Of a stretch of DNA of 64,000 nt, positions 39,001-50,851 are shown one piece after another. Every line of letters begins with the position of its first letter. Positions within the stretch are counted from its first letter, which is position 1. The notes beneath the pieces are model-generated. The model saw only the letters and a program-made list of their open reading frames with translations, made no database searches and was not told the DNA's origin. The translations under genes and the position numbers were made by a program. Source of the stretch: Sarcomyxa edulis (lineage: Eukaryota; Basidiomycota; Agaricomycetes; Agaricales; Mycenaceae); NCBI GenBank assembly GCA_009761415.1, contig QUOL01000020.1:310001-374000 (forward strand), given 5' to 3'.

Positions 39001-42000
39001 CGAGTCCTGGGATGCCTTCTGACAGCATGCGAATGATATGATCGGGTCTATGATCATGGTCAACATTAGTGGCATCGAACAAAAGTGGCGACTTACCTTG
39101 GCAGAGTTTGAGTATTTACCAGGAGAAACCTCAGACTTTTTTTGATAGCCACGAAGACGGGGGTCGATATATTAACCGGTACCTTTTCTACCCAAGAAAG
39201 CCAGAAACCGCGCGCCAAATTAACGCTGCGATTGTTTTCCAACTCAAAGCATATGGGAAACAGATATGCCAATGTGAATACGTCAGGAAGCAGTGAAGTC
39301 GTGATTTGGCCGGAAATGGAGAGAGTAGGCTGGTGTTCGAATACGGTGCGAAGCAGATCCAAAGGAGCTTCGAACTTGTTGAGCGGAATTCCAGGATCAC
39401 GAAGTGCGTGGCCAACCTCGACAGTGAAAGAAGAGGTTATGCTCTGAAGGAGTGCTTCAAAACCATTATCTGACAGGAAATACGCTGCACCAAAGTTGGT
39501 GTGAGTTTTGACGCAGGAAAGACTGCGGATATGAACTTACCAGGGTATCGCAAAATTCTTTGAACCAAAGGTAGTTCGTCTGTCGCACCTCCTCCAAGAA
39601 CGTCGGCGACTAATCTACCGACAAGGGTGTCGAGTTCATCGTTCTGTGGTTTGAGATAGTCTGGCAGGGTGTTTTCGACAGCAGCGTCTAATAGAGGTGG
39701 AAGAGAGGTTTGAATGTCCGTCGGATGTTGTGAGATGGCAGAAAGGAGAGAACGCCAGAGAAGCAGACTTCGATCGACGTCTTGGCGATGGACAAAGTAC
39801 GCAAGTAGAAGCGACGGGGAGCTAGAGAGTAGCATATACGAGTTATCTCTTGTGATGTCATCGAGACGCTGTAGAGGAAAAATTAACAGGTTGTAGATAC
39901 TCGGAAAGTTGGCTCTTACCGTGGAAAATTCCGCGTCAGAGAACAGTTTTGAACCGAACACGCCGAGCATACTGACCACTGGTGCTATACCAGTTTTGAC
40001 ATCGGTAGGCTGATCTGTGGTACTGACGCCCCCAATCAACACCTTTTCGCACTGCTCTACCACAGTTTGCAAGACATCTGCGATCAGTGTTCTCGTAGCG
40101 ACCTTGGGGACAGTACCTTCCGCGAAGTGGTCGTCGAAAGCTTTGAGGACTGCTGAGACCAACGAAGGAGTGGTCGTACTCGATCCGTTGATCAACGAAG
40201 CTAAAGGTACCCAAGCTGCTTGGAACAAATCTGTGTGTGTTTTTACGGATGAGTATATATGGAAGACAAAGATAGGAGGCTAATAAAGCTGACCTGGACT
40301 GATATCTTCCAGAGTGATTAGAGTTTTAGCCATGATTCTTGCAGCTTGAGTCTCTTCTACCTTCAATCCCTTCTTTGATAGCTCCTCCCAAACTCTCTTG
40401 AACTGGTCTGCCACTAATGTCATAGATTCTGCGTTGCCATCGATGACACCCTCGTCACCGTCACCGTCACCGTGAGGATTCAGACTTACCCTGAGAAGCA
40501 CCGATGCATGGGTGAAGCTGTGCGTCTCTGCGTCATTCCGTCGAAGACGTCTAACGAGAAAAACCATACACTCCAGGAGCGACGAAAGAAATGCTGAAGA
40601 TGTTACAGATCTATTGAGAGAACTGAGCGCTCTTCCATCGATTGCAGCCCAAAACGAGGTGAAGAAAACTGTCAAAGGGGAAGATCCAGGAGTAGCGGTT
40701 GAACCGAGTATCTGCAAGTCGTCACGAGACAAGATAAATGACACGAAGAAGAAAGAAGGTATGATGAAGTACTGACATTCGACGAGATAGTCGACAATAT
40801 GATGACGACAGTTGGGTATCCTTGCAGAGGCGATCCAGAGCATCCCGATTGTAGGAATTGGAGGAACTCTTGATAGGCTTTGGACTCTAATTTCGGTTTG
40901 TCGGAAATATTCAACTCCTCAACTCCGCCTTCCTCATCTTCGTCATCCTCTTCGTCGGAATCCTCCTGAATCTGAACAAGTTTCGGGATATGATGCGCGA
41001 TCTCCAGATCCCACGCTTGGGGAAATTCTACACGGACAAAATTGTCAGGATGGAAACAACGATGTCGAAATTTGAAAGCCAGACCTTTCAGAAACATCAA
41101 TAGCGGCTGCCACATGACTGCTTGCACAGTAGAGTCTGTTTCGACCCAAGCTGAACGCAAGATAGCTGCACTGAGAATGGGGAGGAAAGAGTCTTCATTG
41201 AGAGGAATGTTCAGATCTGTATGAGCTGCGGTCAGACAAAGCAAGGTATATGGAAGCAATACGAGTGATACCTTTATAACCGCGGACCAAAGTTTGTATC
41301 AATGTCCATGCAGCTTTACGCACATTCGGCTGGGAGAAGCCGAAACTTTCTACGTGTTCCTCTTCATCAGCTACCGTATTCAAGAACGGCGCCAGGGGTG
41401 CACAATGGATCGACGTCCAAAGGAGGGGATTCGAGAATAATCCAAGTATATCACCCAAACTCGCAGTCTTAGATCGATTTTCTTAGGAAGAGAATGAGTC
41501 GTTTAGACGAAGGAAAGACAAGGATAATAATTTTGATAGTAATGCACCTAAAATCCACTTCAGGACTCCAAACGCAGCGACTCTCATCCGCGCCTTTCTG
41601 TCTTGATCGCTTTCCTCCATTTCGTCCGTTTTCGAACGTTCTCCCGTTCCATCTGTACCAGCCATCGGTGTGGTTCGGCCAGATAGAGCTTCGGGAGTGT
41701 TTGCAACAGAGACAAGCTTCCCGGAGGGTAACCTAATTTGTCGTCCTGGCGTAGACTTCCCACTTGGGGCCTGTCTACTGACCAATTTCTTACTGGGGTG
41801 GTTGATTGGAGGCGGAGCTGGTGGAGGACCAGGGTTGAGTTCAGAGTATATCTGATTGGGATCGAGAACCAGACGCTGCGTAAACGAGAGAAGAGGAGAG
41901 AGCAATTTGGCATCGAGGATCAGATATTGGGCATCGCTGGACGATTCTGCTTCGCCGTGGATTACATCGTTCCAAGACTTCAAAGCCAGGTTGGAGACGG

Positions 42001-42646
42001 CGCGATCGATGTCGTGTGAGGCCACACACCATGTTCCAAGAATCGATTCGAGCTGATGCGCCGATATAGATTCACGAAGGAGGAATAGCATCTGGGATCG
42101 TATGGCGGGTATTTGCAGCAAGGACGCGTGCAGAGTCACTGTCAGAAGGCGGATTCGACGAGAAAAATGGACGAGAAGGGCTGGGAGATGATGCAACTAA
42201 AACCACACATTTTGGTCTTCAATAAGCTGATCCAAAACGTAAAAGATATGGTATTGCGAACATACCCACACAGGTAACATATCGACCAAGGTGTAAACCA
42301 GTTCATGCGATTCATCGTTCTTTGGACATTTATCCACCCATCCACTCTGTAGCTCTTCTAGTGCGCGAGCTTTGGTGACTGTGGCTTTTTTCCCGAAGCT
42401 CCGTAATACAACGAGGAGATCTGGCGGTAGGCGGTGTGCAAGCCCAGTCGTCTCAAGAGGATCAGGCTGGATAGGGGCAGGCTTTACCGGCGCGATGAAT
42501 ATCTTCTGCTTGGGTTCCTTTTTCGATTTTTTCCCTTTCTTCTCGTTCGGGAGAGGAAGCATCTGTTCGTCGGCGGGACCTGCTGCACGTCGGGCATGCT
42601 TTTTGCGTGTACCAGACGACGCTGAGGATTTTCCTTTGGGTGCCAT
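36052..42646 (-). CDS. LTN1: E3 ubiquitin ligase listerin
   Basis: Listerin/Rkr1 ubiquitinates nascent chains on stalled 60S ribosomes in the ribosome-associated quality-control complex. The N terminus (KSSASSGTRKKHARR) and the following LPPDLLVVLRSFGKKATVTK and KARALEELQSGW match the family's ribosome-contacting N-terminal region. A long helical-repeat body follows over more than 5 kb. The C terminus has the RING: CAICYS, an intron, VMDGSLPRKPCRTCKNRFHA, GCLFK, another intron, then WFSSSHSSSCPLCRSDIF and stop at 36052. All RING cysteines and the histidine are present. About 20 introns are implied and the product is about 1,750 residues, normal for fungi. The start is the ATG at 42646. Confidence 0.9.
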
Positions 42647-42761
42647 TGCTTCTGTTCGAGAACGAGATCAAACAAGCAGGTAGAGTGTGATATGTCGTGC
42701 GCTGAATCTGCGCACGAACTTGAAGTCGGAAGCGAGGGAGTCAGATTCAGAGATTTCAATG

Positions 42762-42773
42762 CACGTGCACGTG
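42762..42773. promoter_or_regulatory. Tandem CACGTG (G-box/E-box) in a divergent promoter
   Basis: Two directly abutting CACGTG hexamers lie near the middle of the 289-base gap between the listerin start (42646, minus) and the FunK1 kinase start (42936, plus). CACGTG is the classic site of bHLH factors of the Cbf1/USF type. Tandem placement favours cooperative binding, and either or both genes could be controlled. Confidence 0.5.
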
Positions 42774-42935
42774 CCGCGGTCTGAATATTTTCAATGTCGC
42801 GACTCGCGACTCGTTGCATTCGACCACCATGAAGTCCATATCGACAGGCTAGACGGCGCCACCAGCGAAAGCTCTACCTACTCCTGATAAACCCTTCTTT
42901 GGATCTTGAGCTGCAGTTATTCCACGAGTAGGAGG

Positions 42936-45035
42936 ATGGAAGAATTGCCCGCAATAACGTTCGATGCCTTCATGAAAGCACATTTTCGTCCTATCGATTC
43001 GGGCGTGCTATCAAAAGTAATGGATGCCCTAGAGCCCCAAGGACTACTTCTCTCTGGATTGGAGTCGGAATCTCTGTTACCAGGCCTTGAAAATGGAACG
43101 CCCCTTGCCTCGTACTTCAATCTAGTGCTCGAGACTTACCGCTCAGTCACCTCGACGCCATATGATCTCGAGCCCAAGATCCAGTTCTACAGTAACCCGA
43201 AGACAGCACTCATTTCAGAAACCCATTCCGGGAATCTCTCCCCTGCTATATATGCTCTTTTGAGTTCCACGAGAACTGCTGTTGGATCGACGACAGGTCA
43301 CCATATCTGCGACGCCATCTGCTTAGGAGAGTACAAGACCAACAAGACCTCTAGAGATATAGAGGATGTGAGAAATACTTTCCCACCCTTTATTTCGATG
43401 CTCATTTATCTACAGAATGTCATGAAAATTGTCGGGAGTTCCGCCCAGATCCTACACTCCGATCCTTCTCGAAATTTTACTTTTGGTCTTACGGTGGAGG
43501 ACACCGACTTTCGAGTCTGGTTTTTCTCGCGTTCAAACGTGCTCGTCACAGAGATCAAGGACTTGAACAAGGTAAACATGCACCATTGCCTGACATTCTA
43601 CGAACTTTTGTTGATTCGTTCGTGCACTAGGATCGGAAACATTTAGTATCGTTTATCATCGCTCTGGGCTCGGCCACTCTCGAAGAACTTGGATTCGACA
43701 CCACTGTGTCGCGGAACGTGGTCGATGGGCTTCTCCAATATGTCTACCGGATCAACGATAAGAAATACGAGACAGTAAGGCGCCTCAACACCTTCGATCC
43801 TACTACGCACCTAGTCACTCGTGCGACCCGAGTTTGGGTGGTGCGCCCACTTGGTGACAGGTCAGGCATTGAATATGTCCTCAAAGACTCGTGGATCGCA
43901 GAGGACAACGCAGAGTTCGAAATCCACCAGTCCATTCGTGATAGCTTGAAGTACGACGTGTCATCGTTCGAGGAGCATTTCGTCAAAATTGTCGAGGGAG
44001 TTATTGTTCCTACAACCGCTCTTTATTCCAATGAGTATTCTATGGAGTTTGTGCCACTACAATATCCAGATCTCTCACCTACCTCGAGCAAAACCTCAAA
44101 GTTGAACAAGAAGAGAAAGCACTGTCGCATCCTGTACGAAGGAGTAGGAGAGTCTCTCGACATTCTCAACTCACGGAACCACAAAGCCGCATCCAAGTGT
44201 GTCTCCCAAGCTATCGAAGGTAAGCATATCCACATCTGCAGTACTCGTAGTATCGATATCGACTCATGTACAGGATTGAAACTCATGTATCGAGCCGGGT
44301 GGGTGCATCGAGATATCAGTGTCGGGAACCTCGTAGCGTTTAAACAGAAGAACGAGGAATACACTTGCAAGATAATCGATCTCGAGTTTGCGAAGAAATA
44401 CGAGTGTTATCCTAGTGGACATTCAGAACCTCAAACAGTACGCATGAATTTATCGTATGTCTTATGAAATTTGACCGAACACTCAAATGCAGGGAACCCC
44501 GTTCTTCATGGCTTGCGAAACTCAGGCCCACTTCTATCTATACCGGAGCACGACAGCCACTCGACGACTCGATAACACAAATTTCTGTGGCAACTTCCTC
44601 CATGATATGGAATCCGCGTGGTGGATCCTCGTGTATCTTTTATTCTCCACCTTCCCTGCAGCTCGCCCGATTGACAAAGACTCCGAGCAAGCCATGCATT
44701 ATGCCAATATTTTCTCTCCTTTCTCGAAAGGCTCTCCCGATCGCCGAGACTTCCTCGCAGTGACTGATTATCGTGAACACTGCGTACGTGGTCTCCCAAA
44801 AGAGTTCCGTTCCGAAGCGATGGCGCTCAGTGATCTCGGGCTGAAGCTTTTTCTACACTATGGACGTCTCGAGGCTCTAGCCAGCTTCCCCGACAGTTAC
44901 GAAGCCTTTGCTAGCATCTATGATCTCACGACATCCTTCAAAGAAGCGTCATTGCTCGCATACGATGGGGCAACAGTCCCTCTTTCTACGGCAGACAAGT
45001 CACCGCCCTCTCTGGCAAAAATACAGGAGAACTAG
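42936..45035 (+). CDS. FunK1-family protein kinase
   Basis: FunK1 kinases are a fungal family expanded in agaricomycetes, of largely unknown function. The N-terminal half (to about residue 230) is the usual family extension (ITFDAFMKAHFRPID and following). The kinase core shows WVVRPLGDRSGIEYVLKDSW (N-lobe lysine), the catalytic loop GWVHRDISVGNLVAF, the divergent metal-binding CKIIDLEFAKKY in place of DFG, and GTPFFMACE in the activation segment. DMESAWWILVYLLF follows, as in other FunK1 proteins. Introns lie near 43571-43630, 44222-44275 and 44440-44493. The start is the ATG at 42936. It shares its promoter region with listerin. Confidence 0.85.
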
Positions 45036-45541
45036 AAATATTTGGAGAGCGGCATGCCTGTGCAAAGATTCGAGCTCAGTGATCCAGCTTTGGGAACCGG
45101 TTGGTCTTTTTATTCATATTTATGGTGCTACTATATGAGGGGACAAGCGCCCTTTTTCGATGCTCTGCATATGACTGTAATACTATTAATAGCCCTATGT
45201 TTGGTATCTCCGTGTGTTATCAACAGTGATATGTACTTCGAGATTACTGTTGAAATTCTTCTATTGCTATCACGGGTAGATTATGAAGGCTTGATGGACT
45301 TTTGATACGGCTAGAAGGTGTTCATTGCGAAGGACAGTGCAGATATATGATACTAGATAAGACTAAGGGCTACAGAATGCATAGATGCAACGAGGGATGA
45401 GGTGTATAATATAATATAACGACAGACGTGGACGTGGGATATCGAAAGCGGTGGTGAAACAGGGTCCTGGATTATGCATGTGGATAAGATATACCAAACG
45501 AACTTGAACGAAGACGGAAAACAAAACAAAAGAAAGAATGA
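45036..45541. other. Convergent 3' ends, no gene seen
   Basis: This stretch separates the ends of two convergent genes, is AT-rich in places and contains no convincing frame. Confidence 0.4.
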
Positions 45542-47366
45542 TCACGCTGATCTCAAAAACATCTCAACAGGAATAGGCTTCCTGCGCAGCCCACTCCCAC
45601 TCCCGGTGCTCTCCAAACTCGACTCGCTGATAGTAAAACTGAGCATGCTCCCGCTGTTGGTGCTAGTGCTGCTCCTGCTTCCACTGCGCCTCAAAGTCTG
45701 CTCTCGACCGATGACCATCACATCTGAGTAGCCCGGAGAGGGAGTCGAAGGGAATCTCGACGAATATGCAGGTGATCTGGGCGATACGGGGGATTGTTTC
45801 TTGGTAGGCGACATCGGAGAGAACCTCTTGGATGTAGTAGGGACGGACTTGCTATGTCGCGCCTCTGCCTTCGCCCCACCGAGGAATAATCTCAGTTTCG
45901 AAGCAGCACTGTCCCTCTCTCGTTCTTCCTTCAGAGAGGAGAGGGTCGACGAGCTCCATCGGGATCGTAGAACCTTGACTTCATCACGCTGACCGTGCCT
46001 TATAGTAGTATCAGGGACCTGCTTCCCTCTCTCCAGCCTTTCTCGCTCCTCCCTCTCCTTCTCACTATCCTTGATCTTGAGCACGCCAAGAGTCCCCATC
46101 CTAAGCTCTTCAAGCCCCGCATCGAGGTCGATAGGTGAATCAGGCAGGGACAACGGTAGCCTCATTGGCACGTCATCCAGATCGAACGTGATAGCGCCGT
46201 ACATGTCTACTACATCGTCGACCGAAGCGATGTCCTGTTGAGAGTAAACGCTACCCTCGCTCCGGCTCTCGTCTTCGTCGTAGTAATCGAAATCGGTGGG
46301 CAGACTTGTGCGTGGTGGAGGTCGGGATGGAACGGGCGGTGGTGGTGGGGGATAAGATGGTACGGCGAAGCTCGAAATGCTAGATTCTCGACGAACGTCG
46401 CCGTGTGCGAATGAAGGCGGGAGGGGAGATGCAAGAGTGAGAATTTGGTTGAATTGACGAGCATACCAGTCCAAGGTATCTTCTTCCTCATCCACTGGGC
46501 TGTCAGGGTCAGGAGTTTCCTGCTGTTGTTGCTCGTGCGTGTTCTTGAATGGTTGAAGTAATTCGTGATCATGAGAAAATACGAATTCGTCCGCGTCTAA
46601 ATTTGAATTAGGATTATGTTTGATGATGAAAAGGGGTTTTATGGAGGCGCGTCGTGGAAGGGTAGATGAAGATGATGTTCGTTTAGGGCATGGGGGCGGT
46701 GAGAGATCGTCGTCGGAAGTTGATGGCGTTGTGGGGAGGCTCGATGTTTCGGAACTTGACTCTGAGTCAGAGTAGATATCTGCACTCGAAGGAGTTGGTA
46801 TCGGTGGATGCGGGAACGTAAATGAAGTATCCGTGAACGTTAGGCGGAACGAGTCTGGAGATGGAATGGCTAGTGATTTTGCGGTATCGAATGATGCTGA
46901 CGGAGAAGGTGGAGTCGAGGGCAACGAGGCGGGGGGCCGAGGTGCTGGACGGGGTGGTGAGGATGCGAACAAGAGTAGCAACTCATCATTGGCATCTGGG
47001 TAAAACTGGGCTTCTCGTCTGGCAACTTTGATGTCGGACAATTTGATGTTCGCTCGTCTACGTTTAGCCTTGACGCTGAGACCTAGCGATGGGCTGCTCG
47101 GAGGACTGTATATTTCCAGTACTGGAGAAGAATGTCCCGATGACGAAGCTGAATACGAGGACGAGGACGAGGACGAAGATACACAAGAAGAACGAGGCTC
47201 GTCTTCTTCTGGAATGATATGAAGTTCGTGGTGATGTTTGCTCGCAATCTTACGAGTTCGTATGCGCGACTGGCGCTTGAGAATGTCTCTGGAGAAGACT
47301 GAAGTGCAGATCACGTTCAAAACTGAGAAAAGATAGGGAAAGAATATAGAACATACAGGTGTTCAT
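45542..47366 (-). CDS. Unrecognised low-complexity protein, paralogue 1
   Basis: I do not recognise the family. It is clearly paralogous to the gene at 59565-61336. A 10-base first exon (47357-47366) joins, over an intron at 47299-47356 (acceptor TCAG|TCTTC), to one long exon encoding SRDILKRQSRIRTRK. Blocks shared by both copies are LKRQSR, the segment around LSDIKV and REAQ (followed by FYPD here), AIPSPDSFRLTFTD, TSSTLPRRASIKP, a Ser/Pro linker with SRPPPRTSLP, ITFDLDDVP, SPIDLDA, KRFSPMSPTKKQ and the C-terminal RRKPIPVEMFLRSA. The product is about 590 residues with acidic, Ser/Pro-rich disordered stretches and a basic N terminus. No signal peptide or membrane segment was seen. Confidence 0.7.
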
Positions 47367-47494
47367 GGTTGCTTTCGTAATTGTCTAGTCGTTGGGCTCG
47401 TTGCAATGGTTCGTCCTGCTCTAACGAAATAATCTGAAGAGAAATGCTGGGAGCAGGAAGGACGCCCCATTCCTTTAGTATGAAGTTTGCCCAT
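47363..47494 (-). CDS. Upstream short ORF of paralogue 1
   Basis: A 43-codon frame beginning MGKLHTKG lies just upstream of the main start. Its TGA overlaps the main ATG (ATGA), an arrangement expected for termination-reinitiation. The other paralogue has a short upstream ORF beginning MGKVHTKG in the same place, and the first 29 bases or so differ at only two positions. It is more likely a regulatory leader ORF than a functional peptide. The opening vaguely resembles ribosomal protein uS15, but the resemblance is too short to claim. Confidence 0.45.
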   Translation of the reverse strand: MGKLHTKGMGRPSCSQHFSSDYFVRAGRTIATSPTTRQLRKQP

Positions 47495-47539
47495 TGTTAG
47501 TAGCACAAAAGAACGTCGATTTGAGGAACAAGGCTTTTT

Positions 47540-47551
47540 GTGACATGTGAC
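47540..47551. promoter_or_regulatory. Conserved promoter word GTGACATGTGAC, paralogue 1
   Basis: The same 12 bases occur at 59337-59348 upstream of the other paralogue. Both lie 45-70 bases before the MGK short ORF, but in opposite orientation relative to their genes. The core ACATGT is a palindrome. It is a candidate factor-binding site kept after duplication. Confidence 0.35.
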
Positions 47552-47708
47552 GATGACCGTCACAATGTTCCCGTTTTGGGACACAATAACGTCCTCGAGG
47601 CCGTCAAGTCCTCTTGCCTCCTGCCTTCTCAATTATACATGTGAGTGTAGCTCCATTCGCGAGGTCCGTCCTCATCATCTCTAGATCTCGAAATCTCACT
47701 GTGCCGCT

Positions 47709-48083
47709 ATGGCCGAGTGGGCTGGTGAAGTACAACACGGTGGACCGTCCGGCGACGACGAGCTTATTGCGTCTATTGCCGTCGCATGAGAACTATCCTG
47801 GAAAAATCTCAGCTCCTTGGCAAAGCATCCAGCCCAAAATCTTTCATCGATGAACTTCCTACGGCGACACTGAAGTCTCTGGACTTTGACGAGTACCGCG
47901 ATCTCAGACTCCTTTCATTATTTGCGGCGAAAGCAATGCTTCTCAGATGAATTTGTGCCTTATCCACCGAACGTCCTTCGTTCTTGGTGCTCTTCGAAGA
48001 CATGACCCTCGCTAGCAGGCCTAATGCAGTGCCAGTAGCCCATGTCGTCTCAGAGGGTACAGCGGCCACCCAGCAGAGAAACT
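47709..48083 (+). pseudogene. Possible decayed gene of unknown family
   Basis: Two plus-strand frames meet at 47787-47790. The first (from ATG 47709, MAEWAGEVQHGGPSG) ends in TGA exactly where the next frame continues with RTILEKSQLLGKASSPKSF and LKSLDFDEYRDLRLLSLFAA, which then meets a stop at 47948. The joined text looks like a real soluble protein interrupted by a frameshift and a stop. I cannot name the family. An intron could explain one break. Confidence 0.25.
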
Positions 48084-48618
48084 GAGCTCGAGCCTTTGCT
48101 TGAAATAGCCATATCTTGCGTCACCATGGCCAGTACCACCTTTCATATCGAGCAGTTCCCTGTCAACAGGGAGCTATTAGTATCGGCCGTACGAATTCGG
48201 GTCCTATAGTGTATGACACAATGCACAGAGACAGCGAGATAGAACTGGGATGGAGGATATCAGAGGGAGTCTGTTCCAAAACGTTTCCTCGCATTCAGGG
48301 CCCTTGCGAGAAGCCATTGGGCGCGTATTTTGGAAGCAATATGACCTTCGAAACGGAATATCATATTTTGATGTTTAGGTTTTAGGAGACAACTTGCGAT
48401 CTATGTAGCTCAGGTTGCTGGGCCAGTCTACGTATCCTCCTGTAATATGTTTCAACTTGTAGCAGCGCATGAATTCGAATGATCCTACATGGTCTTGATT
48501 TAACTTGTGAGTTTCGAGTTCGTCAGAGCTCGAGGTGGCGGTGCGCGTTTGAGGTCGTTGCTTCCATCCATTCACCTTGGAAAGAACACCCTTCGACAAC
48601 TCTTCCTCCAGTACTACC
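48084..48618. other. Intergenic before the eIF4E gene
   Basis: Short plus frames exist (for example from 48126) but none is convincing. The end of this stretch is the promoter and leader of the eIF4E-family gene. Confidence 0.35.
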
Positions 48619-50147
48619 ATGAGCTCGACTCCTCCTCCTGGAATACCTGAAAAATCGACCGGAACTGGAGGTCGTTTACCCTCTCTCAATCAATTAGCAG
48701 CCAGGATACACATAAACGCCCCACCCAATGGTACACCAGCGCCCAGCGCCCCCCGTCCTCGTCTCGCAGCATTTGCCCTACGAACCCAAGGCTCGAGCAC
48801 ATCTCTTTCAACAGTTGCATCAACCAACGACTCAGTCGTCGCCAACGCACCCACAACTCGCTCTACATCACCCGCAACCGTATCTGGCACACCCCCTCAA
48901 TCCACCACCCCGTCCAACGAGCACGTCGGCGACCCGCTCACTACTGAGAAACTCGAGAAACTCAACCAAGAAACCTCAGCTGCATCTTTCGCACTTCCCG
49001 AAAAAAAGAACGTTAAAGTAGGCTACAAGAATATCCCCAGTCTCGATGCCATCACCGCCCGTTTGGCAAAGGCACGAGCTCTCAGTATCGATGGCACATC
49101 TAAACCACCAGAAGCTGAGATGATCGAGGACCCAAAGACCCCTGGTATACCTATGAAGGCCCCAGAGCATCCTTTGCAATACTCCTGGTATGTACCCCTA
49201 CTGCATTTACTCGTCCCTCTCGTGGCCATTCAACTTGCTTTGCTCTCTCAGGACCATCTTTCACGATACGAAGGCCAAGTATCCATTCACTCCGGCCACC
49301 GCCATACCTTCTACTGCAACATCCCCTGATGGATTCCCTCAACCACCCGAGTCCAACGATTACGAAGCGGGCCTAACCGTCATCGGGGAGTTCGACACAG
49401 TCGAGTCCTTCTGCCGGTACTTCAACTGGCTGAAACCGCCTTCGAAACTCGAACGCAATTCCAACTATCACATATTCAAATCAGGGATCAAGCCCATGTG
49501 GGAAGACGAGGCGAATGCGAATGGTGGGAAATGGGTGTTGACGATGAAGAACAATCCCGTTTTGTTGGACAGGTGTTGGAGCTGGTTGGCGATGGCTTTG
49601 GTTGGTGAGGAGTTGGAAGATGGAGATGAAATCTGTGGTGCGGTTGTTAGTTTGAGGAGCAAGGTGGATAGAATCCAGTTGTGGACGAGGAGCAAGGATG
49701 ATGTGGAGAAGCTGAATGCTATCGGAAAGAAGCTGGTCAAATTGTTAGATGTTTCGGAGGCTGATAATATCGGACTTGACTTCCAGGTAATGATAATTCG
49801 TGTCCTCAATGAATTGACATTGACATTGATCCCTCTACCCTCTACCCTCTATCTGACAGTATAACACGGACGACCGTCCCATCGCCAACAAATTCCTATC
49901 CATTCAGTCTATGCCTTCGACATCTTATCGCTCGACCTTCAATGGTGCTTCAGGTGGTCCACCGGCTGGTCATGGCCACACAAAGTCCTTTGGTGGTGGA
50001 GCGACGACGTTTAGTCCCGTTAGCGATGGACCTGCTCAGCAGATCCCTGTTAGTGCTGGACCAGGCGCTGGTGCCTTTGGGAGCTTTGGAATCGGGATCG
50101 GGCCTACCGGGGGAGCCGGTGCTTGGAGGGGTGGAAAGAGAGGTTGA
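48619..50147 (+). CDS. eIF4E-family mRNA cap-binding protein with long N terminus
   Basis: A cytosolic 7-methylguanosine cap-binding protein. The core starts at HPLQYSWTIFHDTK after about 185 disordered Ser/Thr/Pro-rich residues, then continues VIGEFDTVESFCRYFNWLKP, HIFKSGIKPMWEDEANANGG (with the cap-stacking Trp and adjacent Glu) and WSWLAMALVGEELEDGDEIC. At the position of the second cap-stacking Trp (human Trp56) there appears to be Tyr (SNDYEAG), as in class II (4EHP-like) members, which often act as translational repressors. The C terminus is a Gly/Pro/Ser-rich tail. Introns include about 49188-49250 and one near 49787-49862. The start is the ATG at 48619. Confidence 0.85.
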
Positions 50148-50851
50148 GTGTTATGTTGATGAATATACGTACTATTATGGGAAGACAAGTATCTTTGTAC
50201 TCGAAGGTTTTGCAGTGTGCTTTGGAGATACATGTAATTCTAGCGGTGACGTCTGCGAATACAGGTGATTAGGATAAGGACGCCGTGTATAAGCAATACT
50301 CGTTCGCCCTTTGTTAATATGTATTGATACAGTGCTCTGCTAACGATAAAGGATACAAACTGCTCTTCAAAGGTGAATTACTCCGTGCCCGGGCCCATAG
50401 GATGAAAATGTGTTTCCATGAATGCATCGAACGGTATAGCGGGAATCACATCGCACAGGTCTTCGACAGCAACCATCTCAGGATCCAAGGGAGAGTTCCA
50501 AATGGCAGCAGTGAGTGCAGGAGTTTTCGGTAGGTCTAGCTATCAGTCTAGACACTTGACATGATGGTTTGAAGTTGAAACGCTGACTCAAACCCATCAC
50601 TGTCACCAAATAATCGCTCTCAAATTTAGACGCGACTGTCTTGCTAGGAGAATCCCTTGATGGTACTAGTAGCCACAAAATGTAGAAATTGGATGCGATA
50701 TATGTATTTGTGAATCATGTAATTAGGATAGGGATGCCCGGAAACCATTTGTCAGTCGTATAAAGATACAAGTACGTGAGAAAGAGAGGGGAATACAAGA
50801 GTTTACAGATGGAATGCTAGTGAGACAGATACGGGTGAAGGTTTGAGAAAT
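50148..50851. other. Convergent 3' ends, no gene seen
   Basis: The stretch separates the eIF4E-family gene and the second BTG/Tob-like gene. It contains only short frames and no structural RNA or repeat I could support. Confidence 0.4.

Noticed and set aside
45542..45731. Plus-strand leucine-rich frame
   Set aside because: It is the reverse of the conserved Ser-rich C terminus of paralogue 1.
47471..47494. MGKLHTKG as the start of a ribosomal protein uS15 gene
   Set aside because: Similarity ends after about eight residues and the frame stops within 43 codons. The later conserved uS15 blocks are absent.
47704..47790. tRNA-like start resembling a tRNA-Ser/Leu 5' end (GCCGCTATGGCCGAGTGG)
   Set aside because: There is no matching acceptor strand and no GGTTCGAATCC-type T-arm at the expected distance.
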